From contig JAGBAI010000094.1 of assembly GCA_017939025.1 (NCBI GenBank), positions 1 through 14,886 on the forward strand: 14,886 nucleotides of DNA, written 5' to 3'. Shown piece by piece: positions 1 through 6,310 of the stretch. The notes under the pieces were generated by a model, which worked only from the letters and a program-made list of their open reading frames with translations, was not told where the DNA came from and searched no databases. Both the position numbers and the translations under genes were made by a program. Source of the DNA: Oscillospiraceae bacterium (GTDB lineage: Bacteria; Bacillota_A; Clostridia; Oscillospirales; Oscillospiraceae). Within the stretch, counting starts at the first letter, position 1; each line of letters opens with the position of its first letter.

Positions 1-27
1 AAATTTCTGTTTATCGTACTGTTCACC

Positions 28-168
28 GTAGGGACCGTCCTCTGGACGGTCCGCCGGAAAAATTGGCCTCGATGGACAAGTTTTCCGTACCATTCACCGC
101 ACAAATTCCGAAAATCCGCCCATTGAGGTCGGATTTTCGGACGGACCGTCGAGGACGACGGTCCCTAC
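28..168. repeat. REP/BIME-like paired palindrome, element A
   Basis: Two inverted units, each GTAG followed directly by a hairpin. The left unit is GTAG at 28-31, stem GGACCGTCC 32-40, loop TCT, stem GGACGGTCC 44-52. The right unit reads on the minus strand: CTAC 165-168, with stem halves 143-150 and 157-164 and a 6-nt loop. The linker carries CCATCGAGG-type words in both orientations (67-74 reversed, 121-128 direct), so the linker is partly symmetric too. The arm hairpin is shared with element B at 8390-8499. There is no open reading frame and no visible target duplication. The REP/BIME label is inferred from architecture. Confidence 0.8.
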
Positions 169-214
169 GGTAACGGACCTCTAAATTCCGAATTTATACT
201 TCTTCGACAGTCTG

Positions 215-245
215 CGGGCACCCCAAATGGGGTGCCCGTTTTTTT
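215..245 (+). terminator. Rho-independent terminator, rightward
   Basis: A perfect 10-bp stem (CGGGCACCCC 215-224, GGGGTGCCCG 229-238) with an AAAT loop is followed by seven T residues at 239-245. The T-run lies on the plus strand, so it stops rightward transcription, presumably of a gene ending left of the window. It ends at the stop codon of the convergent microprotein gene (247-249). Read from the minus strand there is no U-tract after the stem, so it is probably not that gene's terminator. Confidence 0.85.
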
Positions 246-246
246 C

Positions 247-399
247 TTAGCAGCAGCAGTTGTTGTCGTTGTAGCAGCCATTGTTATAGCCGCCGTTTCC
301 GCCGCAGTTGCAGAACAGGAGCAGCAGAATGATGATCCACCACCAGTTGTTGCCGCTGAAAGCGTTGCAGATGTTGCAGTTATTGTTGTTGCCGCACAT
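247..399 (-). CDS. Small Cys/Asn-rich protein with hydrophobic core
   Basis: A 50-residue product of unknown function. The start is fixed by a strong ribosome binding site, GGAGGT, six bases before the ATG at 399. Composition is extreme: 15 Asn and 9 Cys in 50 residues. The N-terminal part has NNNN and Cys at 2, 8 and 11. A hydrophobic stretch runs from W19 to F29 (WWW, III, LLLL). A Gly/Asn/Cys tail follows, ending in three consecutive Cys. The hydrophobic run is only about 11 residues, short for a membrane span. No known family was recognised; the composition recalls small cysteine-rich coat or membrane-associated proteins of Firmicutes, but that is only a resemblance. No promoter was convincing. 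A longer reading frame through 729 on the same strand exists, but the ribosome binding site argues for this internal start. Confidence 0.6.
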   Translation of the reverse strand: MCGNNNNCNICNAFSGNNWWWIIILLLLFCNCGGNGGYNNGCYNDNNCCC

Positions 400-479
400 A
401 AGATTACCTCCGGAATTTGGATTTGAGCTTTTCTGCTCACCCCATACTATTCCGGATCTTGATTTTTGTGCGCATATTC

Positions 480-582
480 GTAGGGCGGGAATACATTCCC
501 GCCGGGCACCATCGGTTTCTGAGCGGATCGTATAGCCGCTCAAAGGCTGCAAGTGCCCGGCGGGGATATATCCCCGCCCTAC
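480..582. repeat. REP/BIME-like paired palindrome, element C
   Basis: It lies downstream of dapH and upstream of the microprotein gene. The left unit is GTAG 480-483, stem GGCGGGAA 484-491, loop TACA, stem TTCCCGCC 496-503. The right unit on the plus strand is stem GGCGGGGA 559-566, loop TATA, stem TCCCCGCC 571-578, CTAC 579-582. The 30-nt arms match at 27 positions, and two of the three differences are a compensating pair that keeps the hairpin closed in both arms. The linker holds a third hairpin, GAGCGG 521-526 with CCGCTC 536-541, giving a three-leaf fold. Confidence 0.85.
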
Positions 583-601
583 GTACGGAATTTTCTGCGT
601 C

Positions 602-1294
602 TTACAGTGCCCGGAGGGCATCCACCAGGGCGGTCTTTCCGGCGGTCTTTTCATCCTTGATCTTGATGACCCGGGCGGGGCAGCCGGCGACCACGGTATT
701 GGGGGCAACGTCGGATACCACGATGGCACCGGCAGCTACCACGGCATCGTGACCGATGCGGCAGCCTTCAATGACCACAGCGTTGGCACCGATCATAACA
801 TTGTCCTCCACGATAACGGGGGTGGCGGAGGCGGGCTCGATAACACCGGCCAGAACGGTGCCGGCACCGATGTGGCAATTTTTGCCCACAGTGGCCCGGC
901 CGCCCAGAACGGCACCCATGTCGATCATGGTGCCCTCACCCACGACAGCGCCGATGTTAAGGATGGCGCCCATCATGATGACGGCGTTTTTGCCGATCTC
1001 CGCCTGCTCCCGGATGATGGCACCGGGCTCGATCCGGGCGGGGATATCCTTCATGTCCAGCATGGGGATGGCGGAGTTGCGGCAGCCGTTTTCGATTTCC
1101 AGATGGGCAAATTCATTGGCCTCCAGAACGGGCTTCACGTCCTTCCAGTCGCCAAAGACGATCTTGCAGCCTTCCCCGGCGGGGAATTCATGGCAGCCCG
1201 GGAAGGAAACAGGAGCCTTTTCCCAGACGTAGACCTTAACGGGGGTCTTTTTTTCCGAGGTGCGGATATATTCAATGATTTCCTGTGCGTTCAT
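602..1294 (-). CDS. dapH: Tetrahydrodipicolinate N-acetyltransferase
   Basis: Transfers an acetyl group from acetyl-CoA to 2,3,4,5-tetrahydrodipicolinate, committing it to the acetylated branch of the diaminopimelate/lysine pathway in the cytoplasm. At 230 residues it is close to the Bacillus DapH length. Residues 1-85 match the DapH N-terminal domain (it begins [10 protein letters not shown]). From about residue 92 to 210 there are hexapeptide repeats of a left-handed beta-helix (for example GAIIRE, AEIGKN, ATVGKN, CRIGHD), ending in AGCPARVIK as in related acyltransferases. An AAGGAGAG ribosome binding site lies at 1301-1308. The gene is divergent from the deacetylase and aminotransferase genes that carry out the later acetylated steps, which supports the assignment. 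The hexapeptide fold also occurs in serine and sugar acetyltransferases, but the N-terminal domain and context favour DapH. Confidence 0.93.
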   Translation of the reverse strand: MNAQEIIEYIRTSEKKTPVKVYVWEKAPVSFPGCHEFPAGEGCKIVFGDWKDVKPVLEANEFAHLEIENGCRNSAIPMLDMKDIPARIEPGAIIREQAEIGKNAVIMMGAILNIGAVVGEGTMIDMGAVLGGRATVGKNCHIGAGTVLAGVIEPASATPVIVEDNVMIGANAVVIEGCRIGHDAVVAAGAIVVSDVAPNTVVAGCPARVIKIKDEKTAGKTALVDALRAL

Positions 1295-1329
1295 AATGCT
1301 CTCTCCTTAATGATCGTATGCGATAATGA

Positions 1330-1467
1330 CTGTAGGGGAGGGTCTTGACCCTCCCGCCCGGCATCGAGGCTTGAGCGGTAGAATTCTGCGGAGATCATAA
1401 CGATCCCGAAAACACCAAACGTTCCGCAATCGATAGATTGCGGGAGGGTCAAGACCCTCCCCTACAG
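1330..1467. repeat. REP/BIME-like paired palindrome, element D
   Basis: Terminal inverted repeats of 28 nt match at every position (1330-1357 and 1440-1467). The left unit is GTAG 1332-1335, stem GGGAGGGTC 1336-1344, loop TT, stem GACCCTCCC 1347-1355. The right unit is stem GGGAGGGTC 1442-1450, loop AA, stem GACCCTCCC 1453-1461, CTAC 1462-1465. The linker contains CATCGAGG (1362-1369) and TTGAGCGG (1371-1378), words shared with other elements. It lies between the divergent lysine genes, probably inside the dapH leader. It is the same length (138 bp) as element E. Confidence 0.87.
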
Positions 1468-1493
1468 TATATATGGAATATGCAATATATCAA
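1466..1493 (-). promoter_or_regulatory. Putative dapH promoter at element D edge
   Basis: On the minus strand, TTGATA (1488-1493), a 16-bp spacer and TATACT (1466-1471) resemble a sigma-70/sigma-A promoter. Initiation would fall near 1459, inside the right arm of element D, placing the whole palindrome in the dapH 5' leader. The spacer is one base short and the -35 is imperfect, so this is a candidate only. Confidence 0.4.
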
Positions 1494-1534
1494 GGGTATG
1501 GTATCATCTTTTCTACGGATTGACAAGCGGGAAA

Positions 1535-1563
1535 TTGACTTCTTTATAAAATCAGCGTATAAT
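1535..1563 (+). promoter_or_regulatory. Promoter of deacetylase-patA operon
   Basis: TTGACT (1535-1540), a 17-bp spacer and TATAAT (1558-1563) form a near-consensus sigma-A promoter. Initiation near 1570 leaves a short leader before the AGGAGG ribosome binding site at 1582-1587 and the ATG at 1596. An overlapping TTGACA at 1520-1525 has a less favourable spacing to any -10. Confidence 0.75.
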
Positions 1564-1595
1564 GGTACCAAATTTTTCTTCAGGAGGCGGTTTTT

Positions 1596-2684
1596 ATGCA
1601 GATATACGCTGACCGTCATGCACTGCACCGGATCCCGGAGCTTCATAAGGAATTGCCGGAAACCCTTGCGTATCTGAAAAATACCCTGTCGGGCCTGAAA
1701 TGCAGGGTATTTTCCCCCTGTGAAGGGGCCCTGTGCGCTTTCTTTGACTTCGGGAAGGAAAGCACCCTTGCCTTCCGGGCGGATATGGATGCCCTGCCCA
1801 TTGCCGAAAAGACCGGGGCAGAATATGCTTCTCGGCACGAAGGGAGAATGCACGCCTGCGGCCATGACGGACATATGGCGGTTTTGCTGGAGCTGGCCCG
1901 GCGAATTTCTGCAAAAACAGTGTTAAAGCACAACATTCTTCTGGTTTTTCAGCCCGCCGAAGAAACCACCGGCGGTGCCAAGGACATCTGTGACAGCGGC
2001 GTGTTTGCCCATTTCAACGTGGAAGCCATTTTCGGCCTGCACCTGTGGCCCGGTCTGGAAAAAGGTAAAATTTTCAGCCGGAAAAGGGAACTGATGGCCC
2101 GTTCCTGCGAGGTCACCGTGGACATTTACGGAAAATCCGCCCACATTGCCAAGGCAGCCGAGGGCATCGATGCCCTGATGGCGGGGGCGGAGTTCTATAC
2201 CCGGGCCATGGAGCTGGAGCGGAGCCTGCCTGATGGGGTTTTCCGGCTGCTGAAGTTCGGTAAATTCCATTCCGGCACCGTGCGCAATGCCCTGTCTGCC
2301 CATACCCATCTGGAAGGCTCTCTCCGGGCTTTCCAGGATGAGACGTTTGACTATCTGGCCGAGGGTCTGCATACCATTGCCGAAGAGGTGGAAGGCCGCT
2401 ACGGCTGCCGGGTTCAGCTTCATTATTCTGACGGTTATCCCGCTGTGATGAACCCGGAGTTGCTGTTTGACCGTATGGCGGAGACAGTGCCCTTTGAAAC
2501 TCTGGATGAGCCCTGTATGACGGCGGAGGATTTTTCCTGGTATCAGAGGTATATTCCCGGCATGTTCTTCTTCTTAGGGTTGGGGGATACCCCTGCTCTC
2601 CATGCGGATACCTTTGACTTTGATGAAAGCGTCCTGATAAAGGGTGCGCAATTTTTTGAAAAAATCGCGGAGGAATTGCCATGA
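1596..2684 (+). CDS. N-acetyl-diaminopimelate deacetylase (M20D)
   Basis: A 362-residue metal-dependent amidohydrolase of the M20 family. In this context it most likely removes the acetyl group from N-acetyl-LL-diaminopimelate, the role of Bacillus YkuR (gene naming there is ambiguous, so no symbol is given). Family signatures: RHALHRIPELH near residue 8, RADMDALP at 61-68, MHACGHDGH at 85-93 with metal ligands C88 and H90, FQPAEET at 118-124 with catalytic/metal Glu 122-123, GLHLWPG at 147-153, TAEDFSWY, and a late ALHAD with H336. AGGAGG lies eight bases before the start. The stop overlaps the patA start (ATGA, 2681-2684), so the two are translationally coupled. Related M20D enzymes hydrolyse N-acyl amino acids or hippurate. 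The patA partner and divergent dapH are what point to the lysine role. Confidence 0.88.
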   Translation: MQIYADRHALHRIPELHKELPETLAYLKNTLSGLKCRVFSPCEGALCAFFDFGKESTLAFRADMDALPIAEKTGAEYASRHEGRMHACGHDGHMAVLLELARRISAKTVLKHNILLVFQPAEETTGGAKDICDSGVFAHFNVEAIFGLHLWPGLEKGKIFSRKRELMARSCEVTVDIYGKSAHIAKAAEGIDALMAGAEFYTRAMELERSLPDGVFRLLKFGKFHSGTVRNALSAHTHLEGSLRAFQDETFDYLAEGLHTIAEEVEGRYGCRVQLHYSDGYPAVMNPELLFDRMAETVPFETLDEPCMTAEDFSWYQRYIPGMFFFLGLGDTPALHADTFDFDESVLIKGAQFFEKIAEELP

Positions 2685-3811
2685 TTCCCTTAAATCAGAA
2701 TTTGCTGCCGCTGAAGCGCAGCGCCATCCGGGTCTATTCCAATCTGGCCCGGGAAACCCCCGGCTGCGCCATGCTTACCATCGGCGAGCCGGACTTCGAC
2801 ACCCCCGAAGCTATCAAGGCTGCCGCCTGGGCTGCCCTCAACGCAGGCCAGACCCACTATGCCCCCAATCAGGGAACCCTTTCCCTGAGAAAGGCCGTGG
2901 CGGAATTTGAGACCGCCCGGGGCAATGTGACCGGGCCCGACAATGTGCTCATCACCATCGGTGCCTGCCATGCCCTGTTTACGGCCCTCTTTGGCATTTT
3001 GAATCCCGGAGAGGAGGTCATTGTACCCACCCCCGGCTTCGGCCTCTATGAGACCATCGCCACCATCGCCGGGGCGAAGACCGTGCCGCTGGATGTGACG
3101 AAAACCAATTTTCAGATCACAAAAGAGGCATTAAATGCCGCCATTACCGAAAAAACCAAGGCAATTATCATCAATTCTCCCAACAACCCCACCGGCGTGG
3201 TGCTCAGTGAAGAAAGCCTTGCCAATGTAAAGGAAGCGGTGCTGGGAAAGCCCATCTTTATCATTTCCGACAATGTATACAATCAGCTGTGCTATGTTGA
3301 CAGCTGTCCGGATCTGAGTCTGGACGGGGATTTGAAGGAGCAGCTGATCCTCTGCCAGAGCTTTTCCAAGCCCTATGCCATGACCGGCTGGCGGGTGGGC
3401 TACCTGACCTGTCCCGGGTACGTCATGGATCGGCTGCTGCTGCTCAGCGCCGCGGAAATCACGGCGGTGCCCACCTTTTTGCAGGAGGCGGCGGTGACGG
3501 CGCTGAAAACCGATACAAGCGGGATGAAGGAAACCTACCGCAAGCGCCGGGACTATGTGTGCACCCGTTTGAAAGAAATGGGCCTTGATTTCCCGGAACC
3601 GGAAGGGGCCTTCTATGTGTTCGTGGATATCCGGAAGTTCGGCCTGGACAGCGGCACCTTCTGCACCCGGATGATCCAAGAAGGAAAGGTTGCCGCCGTA
3701 CCCGGCAGCTGCTTCGGTGCGGAAGGGTACATCCGCCTCAGCTACTGCTACAGTGATGAAGAACTGAAAAAGGGCCTGGATCGGCTGGAAGGATTTATCC
3801 GGACATTGTGA
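2681..3811 (+). CDS. patA: N-acetyl-LL-diaminopimelate aminotransferase
   Basis: A 376-residue class I/II PLP-dependent aminotransferase (fold type I), cytoplasmic. It begins MIPLNQNLLPLKRSAIR and carries IGEPDFDTPEAI. The cofactor-contacting NSPNNPTG spans residues 165-172 and SFSKPYAMTGWRVGYL carries the Schiff-base lysine K230. In Bacillus the PatA family converts N-acetyl-2-amino-6-oxopimelate plus glutamate to N-acetyl-LL-diaminopimelate. Placement directly after the acetyl-DAP deacetylase, with a four-base overlap, and next to dapH makes that function likely. From sequence alone a general aspartate or aromatic aminotransferase role cannot be excluded. Confidence 0.88.
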   Translation: MIPLNQNLLPLKRSAIRVYSNLARETPGCAMLTIGEPDFDTPEAIKAAAWAALNAGQTHYAPNQGTLSLRKAVAEFETARGNVTGPDNVLITIGACHALFTALFGILNPGEEVIVPTPGFGLYETIATIAGAKTVPLDVTKTNFQITKEALNAAITEKTKAIIINSPNNPTGVVLSEESLANVKEAVLGKPIFIISDNVYNQLCYVDSCPDLSLDGDLKEQLILCQSFSKPYAMTGWRVGYLTCPGYVMDRLLLLSAAEITAVPTFLQEAAVTALKTDTSGMKETYRKRRDYVCTRLKEMGLDFPEPEGAFYVFVDIRKFGLDSGTFCTRMIQEGKVAAVPGSCFGAEGYIRLSYCYSDEELKKGLDRLEGFIRTL

Positions 3812-3819
3812 TTTTAATA

Positions 3820-3957
3820 CTGTAGGGGAGGGCCTTGACCCTTCCGTTGGACTAGAAAATTGAGCGGCTGGTTTTTGCGGAATGTTACCGTTTCCGCTTA
3901 AAACCAGCCGCTTCTTGATTTGTTATGTTGCGGGAGGGTCAAGACCCTCCCCTACAG
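3820..3957. repeat. REP/BIME-like paired palindrome, element E
   Basis: Same family and length as element D. The right unit (stems 3932-3940 and 3943-3951, CTAC 3952-3955) is identical to D's right arm. The left unit (GTAG 3822-3825, stem 3826-3834, loop TT, 3837-3845) has changes that leave a C-A mismatch and a G-T pair, so it is the degenerating arm. The linker shares TTGAGCGG and TGCGGA with D and has a long central hairpin. The element fills the gap between two convergent genes. Confidence 0.85.
3863..3920. terminator. Probable bidirectional terminator in element E
   Basis: A long hairpin, AGCGGCTGGTTTT (3863-3875) pairing with AAAACCAGCCGCT (3900-3912) and extended inward by GCGGAA/TTCCGC, sits between convergent patA and the symporter gene. 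T-rich sequence follows on both sides (TCTTGATTTGTT rightward, CAATTTTC leftward). The U-tracts are imperfect, so terminator function is inferred from stem strength and position. Confidence 0.5.
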
Positions 3958-3993
3958 CAGATAGGTGTGATCTGCCTAGCCAAAGCCATGCTA

Positions 3994-5235
3994 TTAGCTG
4001 CGGTTCTTACCCGCCAGGTGCTTTTGCAGCCAGTCCTTGCCGTCCACATATCTTGCCACGATGAAGCTGACCACATAGTCGCCGGCGGCGTTGACCATGG
4101 TGGCGGGAGGATCGATGAGATTGCCCAGGGCCAGGGCCATGGGGTAGGCAATGGCCATCTGCTCCGGGAAGAACACGGTGCACAGTGCCAGCTCGCCGGT
4201 ACCGCCGCCGCCGGGGATGCCGGACATGGCAACGGAGGAGAATACAGCAACAATGATGGCCAGGATCGCCCGGCCGGAGGTAAAGTCCTGACCGAACATG
4301 CCGAAGAGGAAGGCGACCTTCAAAATGGCACCCATGGCGCTGCCGTCCATGTGCATGGTGGCACCCAGAGGCAGGACGATGTTGGTCACATCCTTGCTGA
4401 TGCCGGTCTTTTCGGAGGCCTCCATATTGGTGGGGATGGTGGCAACGGAAGAGCAGGTGCCGAAGGAAACGGCTGCGGGCTTGAACAGGTTTTTGAACAT
4501 GACCTTCACGGCACCCTTACCGCCGCCAAACCGGGCGTAGATGGGGAAGAACAGGAACATGTAGGCGAAGCTCAGGCCGTAGTACAGCAGCAGGGTTCTG
4601 CTGTAGTCACCGATCAGCTCCGGGCCGTAGGTGGCAACCAGGTTGGCAAAGAAGCCGAAGAAGCCGATGGGAGCATAGTAGGTGACGATCTGAACAGCCT
4701 TCATAATGCAGCCGGTGATGTCCTCCAGGAGCTTTGCGGTCATGGTCTTGGGGCCGCCCTGCATCTGGACACCGAAGCCGATGATCACGGCAAAGACGAT
4801 CAGAGGAAGGATCGCCCGGCGGCTTAACAGCTCCACGAAGTCGGGCTTGGTAAAGAAGCTTACCAGCATCTCGCCCACGCCCATAACCTCACTGGGGTCA
4901 GCCTGGGGCACATCGTAAGTACCGGTGACCACCGGGAAGATGCGCATAATGGCATACATGATCACAGCGGCGATGGCGGCAGTGGTGAAGAAGGTGGCCA
5001 GGGTTACGCCCATGACCTTGCCTGCCCGTTTGGCGCTGGGCATGTTGGCAATGGCGGAGGCAATGGAACAAAACACCATGGGCACCACCAGACAGAACAT
5101 CAGGTTGGTGAAAATGGTACCCAGAGGCTCCAGCACCGGTGCCGCCTGAGGCCACAGCAGACCCACAAGGCAGCCACCGGAGATGCCCAGCAGCATGCAG
5201 GTGATAAAGCCGTAGTTTTTAAAGAAAGTTTTCAT
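3994..5235 (-). CDS. SLC1/DAACS sodium:amino-acid symporter
   Basis: A 413-residue polytopic membrane protein of the dicarboxylate/amino acid:cation symporter family (GltP/GltPh/SstT fold), importing an amino acid with sodium or protons. Visible features: an N-terminal hydrophobic segment, SFGTCSSVATIPTNMEA (serine-rich hairpin 1), LPLGATMHMDGSA (TM7 region), SGIPGGGGTGE (hairpin 2), and LIDPPATMVNAAGD in TM8. Compared with GltPh, the amino-group-binding Asp (D375), Thr (T379), Asn (N382) and Asp (D386) are kept. The Arg that holds the acidic side chain of glutamate/aspartate is Ala here (A378), suggesting a neutral or small substrate. An AAAGGA ribosome binding site at 5244-5249 supports the start. 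The gene is monocistronic, convergent with patA. Confidence 0.9.
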   Translation of the reverse strand: MKTFFKNYGFITCMLLGISGGCLVGLLWPQAAPVLEPLGTIFTNLMFCLVVPMVFCSIASAIANMPSAKRAGKVMGVTLATFFTTAAIAAVIMYAIMRIFPVVTGTYDVPQADPSEVMGVGEMLVSFFTKPDFVELLSRRAILPLIVFAVIIGFGVQMQGGPKTMTAKLLEDITGCIMKAVQIVTYYAPIGFFGFFANLVATYGPELIGDYSRTLLLYYGLSFAYMFLFFPIYARFGGGKGAVKVMFKNLFKPAAVSFGTCSSVATIPTNMEASEKTGISKDVTNIVLPLGATMHMDGSAMGAILKVAFLFGMFGQDFTSGRAILAIIVAVFSSVAMSGIPGGGGTGELALCTVFFPEQMAIAYPMALALGNLIDPPATMVNAAGDYVVSFIVARYVDGKDWLQKHLAGKNRS

Positions 5236-5267
5236 AAAGCGTGTCCTTTCGGATGAAATCGCCTACT

Positions 5268-5296
5268 ATTATAGCGCAAAACAAAAACAAAGGCAA
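5268..5296 (-). promoter_or_regulatory. Promoter of SLC1 symporter
   Basis: On the minus strand TTGCCT (5291-5296), a 17-bp spacer and a perfect TATAAT (5268-5273) form a sigma-A-type promoter, about 33 bases before the start codon at 5235. It lies just outside the palindromic element at 5310-5498. Confidence 0.7.
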
Positions 5297-5309
5297 GAGA
5301 AATATACTC

Positions 5310-5498
5310 TGGCACGGGAGCGCCCTTTAAAGGCTCCCTCTGATGAGGGAGCTGGCGCCGCAGGCGGCTGAGGGAGAGAAGAGGTTGCAGGTTCCACCAT
5401 ATTTCGATACAAAGAGGAGGCTTTCAGACTTTCTCTCCCTCAGTCAGCTTCGCTGACAGCTCCCTCGTCAGAGGGAGCCTTGGGGCGCTGCCGCGCCA
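5310..5498. repeat. Long inverted-repeat element I (second family)
   Basis: The arms are imperfect inverted copies of about 70 nt (5310-5380 and 5429-5498). The outer 16 nt on the right, read on the minus strand, are TGGCGCGGCAGCGCCC, identical to the start of element J at 9878. Each arm has hairpin 1 (left 5333-5340/5345-5352, right 5459-5466/5471-5478, stem GCTCCCTC) and a variable hairpin 2 (left CGCC/GGCG 5356-5359/5363-5366; right GTCAGC/GCTGAC 5443-5448/5452-5457). The inner part is TGAGGGAGAGAA. It lacks the GTAG foot of the other elements and has no coding capacity. It fills the gap between the symporter and the cysteine hydrolase stop. Confidence 0.82.
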
Positions 5499-5503
5499 CG
5501 GAA

Positions 5504-6037
5504 TCAGCGGTTGATGACCTTCACCTGGAAGCCTTCCAGAACATCCAGCACCTTTTCGTGGAGGGACTTATCAAAGGAATCGGTGCAGGAAGCATCTACC
5601 ACGATGGTGGCCTCGGGGTACTTGCTTTGCAGAACCACAGCATTGGAGACAACGCAGATGTTGCTTACCAGACCTACCAGCTCGATCTCATGGGCGCATT
5701 CGGGAAGAACAGCAGCAGTAGCGGGGTCGGTGACATCCATGCCGAAAACCAGCTTGTCAATGGCCTTTGCGCCCACTTCCTCCAGGGCTTTGGCGGTCTC
5801 ACCGTAAACCTGCCAGCCGTCGGTGCCCTTAACGCAGTGGATGACAGGAAGATTCTTTCCCTCCCGGGTGTCCAGGTAGTTTTCAAAGTGGGTATCCCGG
5901 GTGAACAGCACCTTTCCGGGGCCATAGGCGCGAACCTTGGCGGCGATGGCCTCATCCAGCTTTTCCGCACCGGCAAAGCCCAGGGCGCCGTCCACAAAAT
6001 CCTTCTGATAGTCGATGACAAACAAGTAGCGTTCCAT
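5504..6037 (-). CDS. Nicotinamidase-like cysteine hydrolase
   Basis: A 177-residue isochorismatase-superfamily protein, most like the nicotinamidase branch, which deamidates nicotinamide to nicotinate for NAD salvage. The expected catalytic triad is visible: D9 in VIDYQKDF, K95 in IDKLVFGMD and the nucleophile C128 in VSNICVVSNA. Metal-site candidates are D48 and H50 (TRDTH) and H67 in VIHCVKGTDGW. The middle histidine of the classical PncA DxHxxxxxH motif is not present, so the metal site is altered or completed by another residue. The start at 6037 follows GGAGG with good spacing; an upstream in-frame ATG at 6076 has no such site and is too close to the promoter. Other members of the superfamily act on isochorismate or different amides, so the exact substrate is uncertain. 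Confidence 0.82.
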   Translation of the reverse strand: MERYLFVIDYQKDFVDGALGFAGAEKLDEAIAAKVRAYGPGKVLFTRDTHFENYLDTREGKNLPVIHCVKGTDGWQVYGETAKALEEVGAKAIDKLVFGMDVTDPATAAVLPECAHEIELVGLVSNICVVSNAVVLQSKYPEATIVVDASCTDSFDKSLHEKVLDVLEGFQVKVINR

Positions 6038-6066
6038 AGGATAACCTCCATAAATTTGATACCTCA

Positions 6067-6095
6067 AACATAGCAAAACTGAACGAAAAAGTCAA
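6067..6095 (-). promoter_or_regulatory. Promoter of cysteine hydrolase gene
   Basis: On the minus strand TTGACT (6090-6095), a 17-bp spacer and TATGTT (6067-6072) give a good sigma-A match, 29 bases before the start codon. Its -35 box is six bases from the -35 of the divergent murI promoter candidate. Confidence 0.7.
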
Positions 6096-6101
6096 TGAGC
6101 C

Positions 6102-6130
6102 TTGCAACAGAGCGTGAGATTTGATAAGAT
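6102..6130 (+). promoter_or_regulatory. Putative murI-cluster promoter
   Basis: TTGCAA (6102-6107), a 17-bp spacer and TAAGAT (6125-6130), next to AT-rich ATATATAAAA sequence, could start the rightward cluster. If so, the whole palindrome at 6153-6288 lies in the 5' leader of murI. The match is moderate. Confidence 0.5.
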
Positions 6131-6152
6131 ATATAAAACTATGTGCGCTTCT

Positions 6153-6288
6153 GTAGGGGCGGGGCAGTGCCCCGCCCGCCAGCTGAACTGACCGACGCAG
6201 TATGAGTGGTGTACTGCGGCAGTGATTTGCATATAACCAGCCAGTCCTGAGTGGTAAGGTTGTGGGCGGGGCACTGCCCCGCCCCTAC
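6153..6288. repeat. REP/BIME-like paired palindrome, element F
   Basis: Two units with 25 nt of perfect inverted identity. The left unit is GTAG 6153-6156, stem GGGCGGGGC 6157-6165, loop AGT, stem GCCCCGCCC 6169-6177. The right unit is stem GGGCGGGGC 6264-6272, loop ACT, stem GCCCCGCCC 6276-6284, CTAC 6285-6288. The linker of about 86 nt has no clear match to the other linkers. It lies between the divergent promoters and the murI start. Confidence 0.86.
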
Positions 6289-6310
6289 GGTGGATAATTT
6301 GGGTGAGACA

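Noticed and set aside
28..582. Reading the paired palindromes as classical MITEs with target-site duplications
   Set aside because: The flanks of the elements were compared by eye and no consistent duplicated bases were found. The GTAG-hairpin architecture fits REP/BIME units better, although degenerate MITEs cannot be fully excluded.
749..1348. A 199-codon plus-strand open frame across dapH
   Set aside because: It is antisense to dapH, His/Asp/Gly-rich, lacks a ribosome binding site, and is explained as the complement of the hexapeptide repeats.
3925..4827. A 300-codon plus-strand open frame rich in Gly, His, Asp and Glu
   Set aside because: It is antisense to the SLC1 symporter, starts inside a palindromic element, and its composition is that of a reverse-complement shadow. 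The minus-strand product has clear family motifs.
6251..6310. Upstream in-frame ATG that would extend murI by 20 residues
   Set aside because: It begins inside the linker and right arm of element F, has no ribosome binding site, and the family's conserved N-terminus begins right after the ATG at 6311.
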